DNA from: AC-43 sp963728855
GTDB taxonomy: Bacteria > Actinomycetota > Actinomycetes > Mycobacteriales > Micromonosporaceae
Assembly: GCA_963728855.1 (NCBI GenBank)
Contig: CAVSLN010000007.1
Location: forward strand, 1,501,938-1,565,937
Length of the DNA stretch: 64,000 nucleotides
Reading direction: 5' to 3'
The translations under genes and the position numbers were made by a program. The notes below the pieces were generated by a model. The model was not told where the DNA came from. It ran no database searches and saw only the letters and a list, made by a program, of their open reading frames with translations. Shown here one piece after another: positions 34,986 through 43,952 of this stretch. Numbering within the stretch: the stretch's first letter is position 1; each line of letters begins with the position of its first letter.

Positions 34986-35408
34986 GGAGCGGACCTTAGC
35001 CACCGACGGACGGGGTTAGCTGCCGGCAGGACTAGCGAGTGACTCCCCGTTCGGATCGCCGTGCCGTAGACAGCCGCGCCAGCGACCGCGCCATGGGCGA
35101 GCCCTGGGAAGGTGCGCCTGTTTGCCTGTACCACGTTGTGTTCATCTCCTTGAGTATCGTTGCGGCAGCCATCCCGGGAAAGGGAAGCCACAGGCGAGCC
35201 GCGCGGGAAGCTCGGTCCCCGACAGGCGGCGAGACAAACGGGCGTGGCACATACCGTGACGAGGTCGGCTCGGCGGTTGTCTGATGGTCTCGTCGGTGTA
35301 CGCCGCCCGACCGAAGCCCTCCAAGGTGATCATGGCATTCATGATGGTCGCTGGCTTGATCCGCTAACACCTGTCAAATGACTGATCCGACATCGTCGAG
35401 CATTGGTG
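34986..35408. other. Region without a supported gene
   Basis: About 420 bp between the small membrane-protein start and the solute-binding gene remnant. Open frames here are short and show no family-like sequence. The promoter for the membrane protein should lie at its left edge. No strong repeats or hairpins noticed. Confidence 0.4.
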
Positions 35409-35705
35409 GACCATCGACGGGGGCGAGTAGTACACCGGGTCGGTGAACAACCCCTTGTCCGCCCGGTCCTTGCTCCAACCGACACCACCGACCGTGATGT
35501 CGTTGCGGTGTGACTGCACACCGCCGTGCATGCCCCTTGAAGTCGGTCACGTTGAACTCGACCTTCAGGCCGAGATTGCTGGCCGCTTCCTGGAGGATCT
35601 CGGCGTCGAGCCCGATCAGCTTGCCGTCTTCACATCGGTGTACGGCATGTACGGCTCGATGGCGACCTTGATCACGCCCTTGTCGATCGTGTCCAAGCCG
35701 GCGGG
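35409..35705 (-). pseudogene. Partial copy of the polar amino-acid solute-binding gene
   Basis: About 300 bp align almost base for base with 61835-62120 inside the intact gene of region 5. The minus strand encodes LDTIDKGVIKVAIEPYMPY, then after a frame change GKLIGLDAEILQEAASNLGL, then KVEFNVTDFKG, then a further frame carrying VGGVGWSKDRADKGLF. Indels separate the frames, and both gene ends are missing. It is a decayed duplicate located just downstream of livF. Confidence 0.8.
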
Positions 35706-35785
35706 CCACGGAACCGGCGGCCGGCGCCGGAGGCATTTTCCCGGGCCCCAGAGACGAGCGGGCCGACCTCCGCCGACCGAGTCGA

Positions 35786-36568
35786 TCACACCGGGCCAAG
35801 ACGGACGGTACTGTCTGTTGGGTGATGCCGGATCCCCATGGGTTCCTTCATGCCCGACGGTGGGCGGGCGCCAAGTAGCCGATGGGCGCGGTCGGCGTCG
35901 CCCCGAAATTCGCGCGTGGTCGACCGGTACACGATGGCACCACGCTGCATGACGGCCACCTCGTCCGCGAGCGCGAACGCCGCGCGCAGGTCCTGTTCCA
36001 CCAACAGGATGGACAATCCCTGGGTACGCAGGCTGCGCACCACGTCGATCATGCGGTCCACGATGGCGGGTGCCAGACCTTCGGACGGCTCGTCGAGTAG
36101 CAGTATCCGCGGGTTCTGCATCAGAGCCCGGCCAATCGCCAGCATCTGCTGCTCGCCCCCGGACAGCTGGTCGGCCCGATACGGCGAGCGCATCGCGAGC
36201 CGGGGTAGCAGCGTGTAGACGCGGTCGAGGTTCCATGGGCCACGGCTGTCACGGGGCGCGGCGATCATCAGGTTCCGCTCGACGGTCAGCGACGGGAACA
36301 GGCGCCGGCCCTGTGGGACGATCGCGACCCCGGCCCGGGCGATGACATCGGCCCGCGCACCAGCCAGCTCCACGCCGTTGACCAGGATGCTGCCCTGGTA
36401 CGGCCGGATGAGGCCCATCACCGCCGCACAGAACGTGGACTTGCCCACCCCGTTGTGCCCGAGTAGCGCCACGACCTGCCCAGCACCCAGCCAGAAATCG
36501 GTGTCGTAGAGCACGGTCCCGCCGTCGTACCCGGCGCGCAGCCCGCGAACCACCAGCGCCTCGCTCAT
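35786..36568 (-). CDS. livF: HAAT-family ABC transporter ATPase LivF (set 1)
   Basis: 260 residues with Walker A GHNGVGKST (about 37-45), the signature LSGGEQQM, Walker B ILLLDEPSEGLAP and the H-loop replaced by Gln in LLVEQD, all typical of LivF. With LivG it powers import of branched-chain amino acids or related carboxylates. The last roughly 26 residues (from RPPSGMKEP) extend past the usual LivF end and run toward the pseudogene, so the natural stop may have been lost. Gap to livG is 9 bases. Confidence 0.9.
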   Translation of the reverse strand: MSEALVVRGLRAGYDGGTVLYDTDFWLGAGQVVALLGHNGVGKSTFCAAVMGLIRPYQGSILVNGVELAGARADVIARAGVAIVPQGRRLFPSLTVERNLMIAAPRDSRGPWNLDRVYTLLPRLAMRSPYRADQLSGGEQQMLAIGRALMQNPRILLLDEPSEGLAPAIVDRMIDVVRSLRTQGLSILLVEQDLRAAFALADEVAVMQRGAIVYRSTTREFRGDADRAHRLLGARPPSGMKEPMGIRHHPTDSTVRLGPV

Positions 36569-36577
36569 CCCGTACTC

Positions 36578-37342
36578 CTAGTAGAAGAGGCTTTCCACGA
36601 TGCCGTCGCCCAGATACGCCTGTTGCACCTTCGTGCTGGCCCGGACCAGATGGGGTGGTCCGTCGGCGAGCACCGCGCCCTGGTGCAGCACGGTCACGTG
36701 GGTGGCGAACCCGAACACGAGGTCCAGGTCGTGCTCGACGATCACCGTCGTGACGCGCGGCGCCAGCGCCACGACGAGCTCCACGAAGTGGGCCGTGGCC
36801 GCGGCCGACAGGCCCGCCGTGGGCTCGTCCAGCAGCAGCACTCGCGGGTTGGTGGCCAGCGCCATGGCCAGGTCGAGTTGGCGGCGTTCGCCATGCGAGA
36901 GCGCACCTGCCGGGAGGTGGCGGTGTCCGTACAAGCCCGCCATCGTCAGGTGGTCGATGGCGGAGCGGTTGATGTCGCGGTACTGGCGGGCAGGACGCAG
37001 CATCCGCAGCCCGACGCCGGCGGCCCGCTGGGCCGCCAGGGCCACATTGTCCAATGTGGACAGTGACAGGAACACGCTGGCCTGCTGGAAGGTCTTGGTC
37101 AGGCCGGCCCGTACCCGGGCGTGCTCCGACAGATCGGAGATGTCCTTGCCGTCCAGCAGCACCCGGCCCGAGCTGGCCGCCCGCGCCCCGGTGATCAGAC
37201 TGAACAGGGTGGACTTTCCGGCGCCGTTGGGTCCGATGACCGCGTGGCGGGCGCCGCGCTGCACGCGCAGGCTCACGTTGTCCACCGCGGCGATCGAGCC
37301 GTAGCTGCCCGAGATGCCATCGACCGCTAGGGCTGGTGTCAC
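36578..37342 (-). CDS. livG: HAAT-family ABC transporter ATPase LivG (set 1)
   Basis: 254 residues: Walker A GPNGAGKST, Q-loop KTFQQASVF, signature LSHGERRQLD, Walker B VLLLDEPTAGLS and H-loop VEHDLDLVFG, the LivG hallmarks. The ATG overlaps the livM stop (ATGA). The substrate is set by the binding protein at 39250-40422. Confidence 0.92.
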   Translation of the reverse strand: MTPALAVDGISGSYGSIAAVDNVSLRVQRGARHAVIGPNGAGKSTLFSLITGARAASSGRVLLDGKDISDLSEHARVRAGLTKTFQQASVFLSLSTLDNVALAAQRAAGVGLRMLRPARQYRDINRSAIDHLTMAGLYGHRHLPAGALSHGERRQLDLAMALATNPRVLLLDEPTAGLSAAATAHFVELVVALAPRVTTVIVEHDLDLVFGFATHVTVLHQGAVLADGPPHLVRASTKVQQAYLGDGIVESLFY

Positions 37343-38346
37343 GGTTCACCTCCGGGCCGCCGGATGGGTAGTAGTGTCCGCAGGCCGGAGAGTCCCTTCG
37401 GCAGCACATACACCACGAGGACGAAGACGGCGCCGAGCAGCAGCATGCCGCGACCGCCCAGGTACGGGGACAGTTCGAAGCGGACCAGGACGACCAGGGC
37501 GGCACCGAACACGGGCCCGTACAGGGTGCCCCGCCCGCCGATGACGACTGCCATCAGGGCCAGCGCGGAGATCTCGAAGCTGAGGCTGGCCGGCGAGACG
37601 AACTGCGCCTGCGCGACCCAGAGCGAGCCGGCCGCCCCGGCCATCACGCCGGCGAGACAGAACGCAAGGTACTTCGGCCAGAACGTGGAGTACCCGAGCG
37701 CCCGCATTCGCCCCTCGTTGTCCCGGATACCGCGCAGGGTACGGCCGAAGGCGCTGCGGGAGACGGTCACCACGACGGCGATGCACAGTACCGATACCGC
37801 GAGCGCGTACCACAGCACGTACCCGGTGGCCACCAACGGTGGTCCGCCCGGGACCACGCGGATGAACGGCAGGCCCACCAGACCGTTGGAGCCCCCGGTC
37901 AGCGAGGACCATTGGTTGGCCAGCGCGTGCACCAACTCGGCCAGGGCCAGCGTGATCATCAGGAAGTTGATCCCGCGCAGCCGTACCGCGAGCCACCCGA
38001 TGGCGGCCGCGAGCAGGCCACCGACGGCCGCGGCGACCACGAGCTGTACCGGCGCCACCGGCCCGAGGTGGATGGCCACGACGGCCGCGGCGTACCCGCC
38101 CGCGCCGAACGGCGCGGCCTGTCCCAGCGACGGCAGGCCGGCCACGCCGGTCAGCAGGTCGAGGCTCACCACCAGCACAGCGAAGGCGCACATCCGGGCC
38201 AGCGCGCTGGAGACTGACGGGATCACGCCGAACGGCGCGATCGCCACGGCCAGCGCCGTGACGGCGGGCACCAGCCGGCAGAGCCGAGCTGGCCAGGCCA
38301 GCCGCATCCGGTGCGGTGCGGGCCGGAGCCGAGCAATCGCCGTCAC
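37339..38346 (-). CDS. livM: HAAT-family permease LivM (set 1)
   Basis: The GTG at 38346 overlaps the livH stop (GTGA) and gives 335 residues with about nine or ten membrane helices. It carries the LivM signatures SLDLLTGVAGLPSLGQAAPF near the start, TGGSNGLVGLPF in the middle, and GIRDNEGRMRALGYSTF, then VIGGRGTLYGPVFGA. It forms the membrane channel with LivH. Confidence 0.92.
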   Translation of the reverse strand: MTAIARLRPAPHRMRLAWPARLCRLVPAVTALAVAIAPFGVIPSVSSALARMCAFAVLVVSLDLLTGVAGLPSLGQAAPFGAGGYAAAVVAIHLGPVAPVQLVVAAAVGGLLAAAIGWLAVRLRGINFLMITLALAELVHALANQWSSLTGGSNGLVGLPFIRVVPGGPPLVATGYVLWYALAVSVLCIAVVVTVSRSAFGRTLRGIRDNEGRMRALGYSTFWPKYLAFCLAGVMAGAAGSLWVAQAQFVSPASLSFEISALALMAVVIGGRGTLYGPVFGAALVVLVRFELSPYLGGRGMLLLGAVFVLVVYVLPKGLSGLRTLLPIRRPGGEP

Positions 38347-39221
38347 GCCGCGACCGCCTTGAGCCGGTTCGCCGGGCGCAGCAGGAGGCCGATCACCATG
38401 GTGGCGAAGACAAGGAAGGAGGCGTACCGGGGCAGCAGCGAGACGCCGAGCACCTCGACCTGCCCGATGACCAGGGCGCCGAGGAGCGTACCGCGCACCG
38501 AGCCGACCCCGCCGACCACGACCACGACGAGTCCCAGGATCAGCACGTACTGGTCGAGTCCCGGGTACACGCCCAGCATCGGCGCGCCCAACACGCCCCC
38601 GATGCACGCCAGGGCCGTGCCGAACGCGAAGATGCCCGCGACGAACGGCCGGGTGTCCACGCCCATCGCCCGTACCATCGGCGCGTCGATCACGGTCGCG
38701 CGGGCGAGCGCCCCCAGCCGGGTCCGCTCCACCACGAGGTACACCACGAGGGCCAGCGTGAGGCCGACCAGGACAACCACCAGCCGGTACACCGGGTAGG
38801 TGAAGCCGGCGATCTGCGGGCTGCCGGACAGGATGTCGGGCGGCGACACGGTGTGCACGTCGTTGCCGAAGACCGCCGAGATGAGGTCAGCCACCACCAG
38901 GGCGACGCCGAGGCTCGCCAGCGCCTGGTCCAGGTGACCGCGGCGGGCCAGCGGGCGCATCATCGCCTCCAGGCCGGCACCGGCCCCTGCGCCGAACACC
39001 GCCGCGACCACCAGCGCCAGCAGGAACATCCAGATGCTGGGCCGCCCGGTGAAGAACTGCACGGCGAGGTACGCACCGGCGAGGTACAGCGCGCCGTGCG
39101 CCAGGTTGAGCACGTCCAGTACGCCGAGGATCAGCGACAATCCGATGGCGATGGTGAACAGCAGCAGTCCGAAGGCAACTCCGTCAAGGATCGTGACGAG
39201 GTTGGTGGTGAGCCAATTCAT
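38343..39221 (-). CDS. livH: HAAT-family permease LivH (set 1)
   Basis: 292 residues with about eight helices. Family signatures: GLSLILGVLDVLNLAHGALY near the N-terminus, then RTRLGALARATVIDAPMVRA in the cytosolic coupling loop and GGVGSVRGTLLGALVIGQVE toward the end. Located 28 bp behind the binding-protein gene; operon order K-H-M-G-F is standard. Confidence 0.92.
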   Translation of the reverse strand: MNWLTTNLVTILDGVAFGLLLFTIAIGLSLILGVLDVLNLAHGALYLAGAYLAVQFFTGRPSIWMFLLALVVAAVFGAGAGAGLEAMMRPLARRGHLDQALASLGVALVVADLISAVFGNDVHTVSPPDILSGSPQIAGFTYPVYRLVVVLVGLTLALVVYLVVERTRLGALARATVIDAPMVRAMGVDTRPFVAGIFAFGTALACIGGVLGAPMLGVYPGLDQYVLILGLVVVVVGGVGSVRGTLLGALVIGQVEVLGVSLLPRYASFLVFATMVIGLLLRPANRLKAVAA

Positions 39222-39249
39222 GCGGCGCTCCTCGCATCCGGCCGTGGGG

Positions 39250-40422
39250 TCAGTTGGTCAGTGTCTGGACGACGGCGTTGACGAGGGTGCCGTCCTGGTC
39301 ACGGACCTCCCGCACGTAGTAGCGCTGCGTCGGGTTGTGCGTGGCGCTGAACCGCCAGGTACCGCGCGGGCTGTCGATGTCGCCCAGCCGGCCCAGCGCC
39401 GCGACGATCTCCGCCGCGGTGGTCGCGTTCGCCAGTGCGCGGTCGAGCACCTGCGCCGCGTCATAGGCGGCCACCGAGAACACGGTCGGGCTGCTGTGGT
39501 ACTTGGCCGTGTAGGCGCTGACGAACGCGCGGTTGGTCGGGGTGTCCAGTTCGGTGGAGTACTGCAACGCGGTCTGAATGCCCAGTGCCGCATCGCCCTC
39601 GCTGCGCAGCACGGCGCCCTCGGTCAGGTAGCCGGTGGCGTACAGCGGGATCGTCGCGGCGAGACCGAACTCCTTGTACTGCTTGACGAACGCGACCGCC
39701 TCAGCGCCGGCGAAGAACGCGAACACGGCCCGCGCGCCGGAGCGTTGGATACGCGCCAGGTACGGCTGGTAGTTCGACGTCGTGCTGAACGGTGGGTAGT
39801 CCTCGCCGGCAACGTGGCCGCCCGCCGCCTCGAAGGCCCGGCGGAAGCCGGCGATCTGCTCGTGCCCGGCGGCGTAGTCGGGCGCGATGAGGTACACGCC
39901 GCCGCGGTCCACCCGGTTGGCGACGTACGCGCCCATCGACGCGCCCGCGTCGTCATTGGAGAACGAGGTACGCCAGAGGTAAGCCGATGCCTTGGCTCCG
40001 GTCAGTGCGTTGGCACCGGCATTCGCGATGATCAGCGGTACCTTCGCCTCGTTGAAGGGCTGCACGAGGCCGAGCGCGGTCGCCGAGTTCACCACACCGA
40101 CCGCCACCGCCACCTGACTCTGCTGGATGAGCTTCTGGCCGGCCGGCACGCCGGTGTCCGGCTCGGCGCCCTCGTCCGCGGTGACCACGGTGACTCGGCG
40201 GTTTCCGAGCTGGCCGCCGTGCCCGTCGAGGTACAGCTGGAATCCTCGTCTGATATCGGTGCCCAGCGGCGCATAGACACCGGACTGCGGAATGAGCAGA
40301 CCGAGCTTCACCGAGTCCGAGGTGATTGTGCTGGTATGCAGCGACGAGCCGCATGCAGCGAGCAGAGTAACCACCACCAACGCGGCGGACGCGGTCAGCA
40401 CACCGCGGTTGCTCTGTCGCAT
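39250..40422 (-). CDS. livK: HAAT-family substrate-binding lipoprotein (set 1)
   Basis: 390 residues with a lipoprotein signal peptide (LVVVTLLAAC, lipid Cys in the LAAC box) and a periplasmic-binding-protein type 1 fold: KLGLLIPQSGVYAPLGTD, then NAGANALTGAKASAYLWRTS and YLIAPDYAAGHEQIAGF. It has GGAGG four bases before the ATG. It lies 41 bp behind livF of set 2, so both transporter sets may share a transcript. Proteins of this type near aromatic catabolic genes often bind benzoate-like acids; that ligand is inferred. Confidence 0.88.
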   Translation of the reverse strand: MRQSNRGVLTASAALVVVTLLAACGSSLHTSTITSDSVKLGLLIPQSGVYAPLGTDIRRGFQLYLDGHGGQLGNRRVTVVTADEGAEPDTGVPAGQKLIQQSQVAVAVGVVNSATALGLVQPFNEAKVPLIIANAGANALTGAKASAYLWRTSFSNDDAGASMGAYVANRVDRGGVYLIAPDYAAGHEQIAGFRRAFEAAGGHVAGEDYPPFSTTSNYQPYLARIQRSGARAVFAFFAGAEAVAFVKQYKEFGLAATIPLYATGYLTEGAVLRSEGDAALGIQTALQYSTELDTPTNRAFVSAYTAKYHSSPTVFSVAAYDAAQVLDRALANATTAAEIVAALGRLGDIDSPRGTWRFSATHNPTQRYYVREVRDQDGTLVNAVVQTLTN

Positions 40423-40463
40423 ACATCCTCCACAACGTGGGTTCTCGGCAGGGTCGGTACTTG

Positions 40464-41168
40464 CTAGGTCGCGACGCCGAGCAGCCGATCCGCGGTGTCG
40501 GGGTCGCGGCGAAATGCCGCGGTGCTGGCCCGGTGGACGATCGTGCCCCTGCCCAGTACCGCGACGGAGTCGGTGGCACCGAACACCAGGTGCAGGTCGT
40601 GCTCGACGAGGACGACGGCGACACCGGTCAGCGTCATGGTGTGGATGACGTCGGCCACCTGGTCGACGGCGGCCGGGGCGAGGCCTTCGGACGGCTCGTC
40701 CAGCAACACAACAGCTGGATCGGTCACCAGGGCGCGGGCCATGGCCAACATCTGCTGCTCGCCGCCGGAGAGTTGGCCGCCGAGATGCCGGCGCCGTACG
40801 GCCAGGCGGGGAAACAGGTCGAAGATCTGCTCCATCGTCCAGGATCGACCACCGCCCCGGCGGCCCGCGAGGATCAGGTGCTCCCGGACGGTCACCGTCG
40901 GCCAGATTCGCCGGCCCTGCGGTACGAGCGCGATGCCGGCGCGGGCGATCCGGTCGGCGCGGGCGCCGGCCAGCTCCCGCCCGTCCAGCCGGACGGTGCC
41001 GCCGGTCGGCGGGACGAGGCCCATCAGGGTGAGCAACAGGGTGCTCTTGCCGACGCCGTTGCGGCCCAACACCGCCAAAGCTCGACCCCGGTCGATGTCG
41101 AGGTCCACGCCGTGCAGGACCTCGCCCTGCCGGTACCCGGAGCGCAGCTCACGTACTTGAAGCGACAT
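40464..41168 (-). CDS. livF: HAAT-family ABC transporter ATPase LivF (set 2)
   Basis: 234 residues: Walker A GRNGVGKST, signature LSGGEQQMLAMARAL, Walker B AVVLLDEPSEGLAP and H-loop VLVEHDLHLVFG. It has the normal LivF length, unlike the extended set-1 copy. Its start lies 20 bases inside the livG end, so the two are co-translated. Confidence 0.92.
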   Translation of the reverse strand: MSLQVRELRSGYRQGEVLHGVDLDIDRGRALAVLGRNGVGKSTLLLTLMGLVPPTGGTVRLDGRELAGARADRIARAGIALVPQGRRIWPTVTVREHLILAGRRGGGRSWTMEQIFDLFPRLAVRRRHLGGQLSGGEQQMLAMARALVTDPAVVLLDEPSEGLAPAAVDQVADVIHTMTLTGVAVVLVEHDLHLVFGATDSVAVLGRGTIVHRASTAAFRRDPDTADRLLGVAT

Positions 41169-41946
41169 GCTCGCCTCCGATGGACCGCTCGGTGCTGAAG
41201 AGGTCCCCGCGCCGGCCGGTGCCGAGGTACGCCTTCTGCACCTCGGCGCTGGCCTGGACGTCGGTGGGCGTGCCGGACATCAGCACCCGGCCCAGGTGCA
41301 GGACGGTGACGTCGGTCGCGAGGCCGAACACGAGGTCCAGGTCGTGTTCCACGAAGATCAGCGTGAGGTCGGCCGGCAGCCCGCGGAGCAGGTCGAGCAG
41401 GTGCGCGGTGCTGGCCGCGGACATGCCGGCCGCCGGCTCGTCGAGCAGGAGAACGCGCGGCTCGGCGGCGAGCGCGACGGCCACCTCGAGTTGGCGACAC
41501 TCGGCGTAGGACAGCGTCCCGACCGGGTGGTGGGCACGGTCCTCGATACCGGCGAGCGCGAGCATGTCGTTGACCCGCGCCGCCCAGGCCGGCCGGCGCG
41601 GTACCGGCAGCCACGACCGCCCATGCCTGCGCTGGACGGCCAGCGCCACGTTGTCCGCGGCGGTCAGGGTCCGGAACAGGCTGGAGTGCTGGAACGTCTG
41701 GCCGATGCCCAACTGCGCCCGGCGTGCCTCCGGCGTGCCCGTGACGTCCCGCCCGTCGAACCAGATGTGGCCACCGGTGACGCGCATTCCTCCGGCGATC
41801 AGCCGGAGCAGCGTGCTCTTGCCGGCGCCGTTCGGTCCGATGAGTGCATGCCGGGCCCTCTGCGCCACGGCCAGGTCGACGCCGTCCACCGCGTGCAGCG
41901 CGCCGAACGCAGGGCGTAGGCCCACACATCGCAGCACGTCATTCAT
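41149..41946 (-). CDS. livG: HAAT-family ABC transporter ATPase LivG (set 2)
   Basis: The ATG at 41946 overlaps the livM stop (ATGA); the reading further upstream is a shadow. 265 residues: Walker A GPNGAGKST, Q-loop QTFQHSSLF, signature LSYAECRQLEVAVAL (a Tyr-Ala-Glu-Cys variant of the usual SGGE) and Walker B VLLLDEPAAGMS. The C-terminal part carries TDVQASAEVQKAYLGTG, matching set 1. Confidence 0.92.
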   Translation of the reverse strand: MNDVLRCVGLRPAFGALHAVDGVDLAVAQRARHALIGPNGAGKSTLLRLIAGGMRVTGGHIWFDGRDVTGTPEARRAQLGIGQTFQHSSLFRTLTAADNVALAVQRRHGRSWLPVPRRPAWAARVNDMLALAGIEDRAHHPVGTLSYAECRQLEVAVALAAEPRVLLLDEPAAGMSAASTAHLLDLLRGLPADLTLIFVEHDLDLVFGLATDVTVLHLGRVLMSGTPTDVQASAEVQKAYLGTGRRGDLFSTERSIGGEHVASST

Positions 41947-43049
41947 CCCGCTCCCCTTGCCGACGACCGCGGTTGCTGCCCGCGCCGTGACCGGCGCAGC
42001 CCGGCGACCCCCCGCGGCAACGCGTACACCACCACGATGAAGACCAGGCCGAGCACGAGCGGCCCGCGACCGCCGAGGCTCGGGGCGAGCGAGTCGCGCA
42101 CCAGGATCACCAGGGCCGCGCCGAGGCAGGGGCCCCAGATCGTTCCGCTTCCGCCGATGACCACCGCGAGCAGCGCCAGCGCCGAGGTGGTGAAGCCGAG
42201 ATCGGCCGGCGTGCCGAGCCGTTGCTGGGCGGTGAGCAGCCCGCCGGCCAGCCCCGCCACCGCACCTGCCGCCACGAACGCCGCGAGCTTGTACCGGAAC
42301 GGCTGGTAGCCGATAGCCCGCATCCGCGGCTCGTTGTCGCGGATGCCGCGCAGTGTGGCGCCGAAGGGCGACGCCGAGAGCGACCACAGGACGAGCAACC
42401 CGACGAGGAACCACAGCAGGACATACCAGTGCAGGTACGCGACGTTGGTCAGCGCCTCGCCGCCAGCCGTGACGGCCGGAATGCCGTACATGCCGTTGGA
42501 TCCGCCGGTGACCGGCTCCCAGCTCTCGGCGAGCTGCTGAATGACCTCGGCGAGCGCCAGCGTCAGCATGAGGAAGAACACGCCGGACGACCGCACGGCA
42601 AGCCAACCGGCGGCCGCCGCTATCAGCGCGCCCGCGGCCGCGGCGGCGAGCAGCGGCACGGGCGCGGCCGGTGTGCCGTGCGCGGCGACCCAGCCTGCCG
42701 CGTACGCCCCGACGCCGAAGTAGGCGGCGTGCCCCAGCGAGGGTAGTCCGCCGATGCCGACGAGCAGATCCAGGCTCGCCGCGAGCAGCGCGAACACGAG
42801 CATCCGGGTCAGCGTGGTCGTCGCGTACGGGACGAGGAAGAACGGCGCGGCCGCCAGTCCCACGACGCCCGCCGCCACCACCACGCCGGCCCGCCAGCCG
42901 AACCGCGCGTGCGTCGGCCGGTACGGCACCGCGACCGGCGGACCGACGCTCGGCGCGCTCCGGTCGTTTCCTGGCATCGAGTTTCCTGGCATCGAGTTTC
43001 CTGGCATCGAGTTTCCTGGCATCGAGTTTTCTGGCAGCGCCACGCTCAT
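41943..43049 (-). CDS. livM: HAAT-family permease LivM (set 2) with NSMPG repeats
   Basis: The ATG at 43049 overlaps the livH stop (ATGA) and gives 368 residues. After the first eight residues (MSVALPEN) come four tandem SMPGN units made by a 15-bp minisatellite. These repeats extend a tail that is short in other LivM proteins. The membrane part shows the family signatures SLDLLVGIGGLPSLGHAAYF, TGGSNGMYGIP and GIRDNEPRMRAIGYQPF. The repeat should lie on the cytosolic side and probably does not disturb transport. Confidence 0.9.
   Translation of the reverse strand: MSVALPENSMPGNSMPGNSMPGNSMPGNDRSAPSVGPPVAVPYRPTHARFGWRAGVVVAAGVVGLAAAPFFLVPYATTTLTRMLVFALLAASLDLLVGIGGLPSLGHAAYFGVGAYAAGWVAAHGTPAAPVPLLAAAAAGALIAAAAGWLAVRSSGVFFLMLTLALAEVIQQLAESWEPVTGGSNGMYGIPAVTAGGEALTNVAYLHWYVLLWFLVGLLVLWSLSASPFGATLRGIRDNEPRMRAIGYQPFRYKLAAFVAAGAVAGLAGGLLTAQQRLGTPADLGFTTSALALLAVVIGGSGTIWGPCLGAALVILVRDSLAPSLGGRGPLVLGLVFIVVVYALPRGVAGLRRSRRGQQPRSSARGAG
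42967..43041. repeat. 15-bp minisatellite at the livM N-terminus
   Basis: Four exact copies of tttcctggcatcgag and a fifth degenerate copy. They are in frame with livM and encode the repeated N-S-M-P-G. The array starts about 8 bp after the gene start, so it affects only the N-terminal tail. Confidence 0.9.
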
Positions 43050-43936
43050 TGCCGGCCTCCGACGGTGCCGGCGAACAGTCCGCGCGGCCGTAGTGCCAGG
43101 ACGATCGCGAGCGCCCCGAACAGCAGGAACGATGCGAGGTCGGAGAGCAGGGCGCGGCCGGTCGACTCGATCTGGCCGATCAACAGCGCGGCGACGAGCG
43201 CGCCCCGGACCGAGCCCAGCCCGCCGATGACCACGACGACGAGGGCCAGGATGAGGATCGTGCTGTCCAGGCCCGGCCGCGCGTTGTAGATCGGGCTCCC
43301 CAGGACCCCGCCGGTCGTGGCCAGCGCCGACCCGACCACGAACACGCCCACGCGGATGAGCCGGGTGTCGACGCCGACGGCGGCCACCATGTCCCGGTCG
43401 GCGACGGTCGCCCGGACCAACGCGCCGATCGAGGTCCGTTCGATCACGAGGTACGTCGCGAGGGCCAAACCGGCTCCCAGCCCGATGAGCGCCAACCGGT
43501 AGGTCGGGTACGCGCTGCCCGCCACCGCGACCGTGCCGTTCAGACCGGGTGGCGGGTTCACGCCGCGCACATCGTCGCCGAACGCCGCCGACAGCAGCTG
43601 CGCGACGACGAGCGCCACTCCGAGCGTGAGCAACGCCTGCTCGAGGTGCGAACGACGGGCCAGCGGCCCGGTCATCAGCGACAGGCCGCCGCCGGCGAGC
43701 GCGCCAACCGCGGCGGCCACCGCCAGGGCGGCGAGCCAACCCGTCCAGGTCGGGCGCTCCCCCGCCACCGACCACGCGACGTACGCTCCGGCGAGGAACA
43801 GCGCGCCGTGCGCGAGGTTCAGCACGTCCATCATGCCGAACACGAGGGACAGGCCGACCGCGACGACGAACAGCAACAGCCCGATCGCCAGCCCGTTGAG
43901 CACCGCGATCACGCCGATGTCGAGCCAGTCCACCAC
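43046..43936 (-). CDS. livH: HAAT-family permease LivH (set 2)
   Basis: The GTG at 43936 follows GAGGACTG; a second GTG three bases later is possible. 296 residues: GLSLVFGMMDVLNLAHGALF near the start, the coupling-loop signature RTSIGALVRATVADRDMVAA, and GGLGSVRGALVAALLIGQIE near the end. The helix pattern matches set 1. It lies 16 bp behind the binding-protein gene of this set. Confidence 0.92.
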   Translation of the reverse strand: MVDWLDIGVIAVLNGLAIGLLLFVVAVGLSLVFGMMDVLNLAHGALFLAGAYVAWSVAGERPTWTGWLAALAVAAAVGALAGGGLSLMTGPLARRSHLEQALLTLGVALVVAQLLSAAFGDDVRGVNPPPGLNGTVAVAGSAYPTYRLALIGLGAGLALATYLVIERTSIGALVRATVADRDMVAAVGVDTRLIRVGVFVVGSALATTGGVLGSPIYNARPGLDSTILILALVVVVIGGLGSVRGALVAALLIGQIESTGRALLSDLASFLLFGALAIVLALRPRGLFAGTVGGRQ

Positions 43937-43952
43937 GATCAGTCCTCGCCGC

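Noticed and set aside
35142..35342. Short minus-strand frame starting MNAMITLEGFGRAAYTDE
   Set aside because: Only the first 20 or so residues look protein-like; the rest is Arg/Pro-rich and no ribosome site is present.
42967..43041. Iterated regulator binding sites
   Set aside because: The 15-bp units keep frame within livM and encode a regular peptide; a coding minisatellite explains them better.
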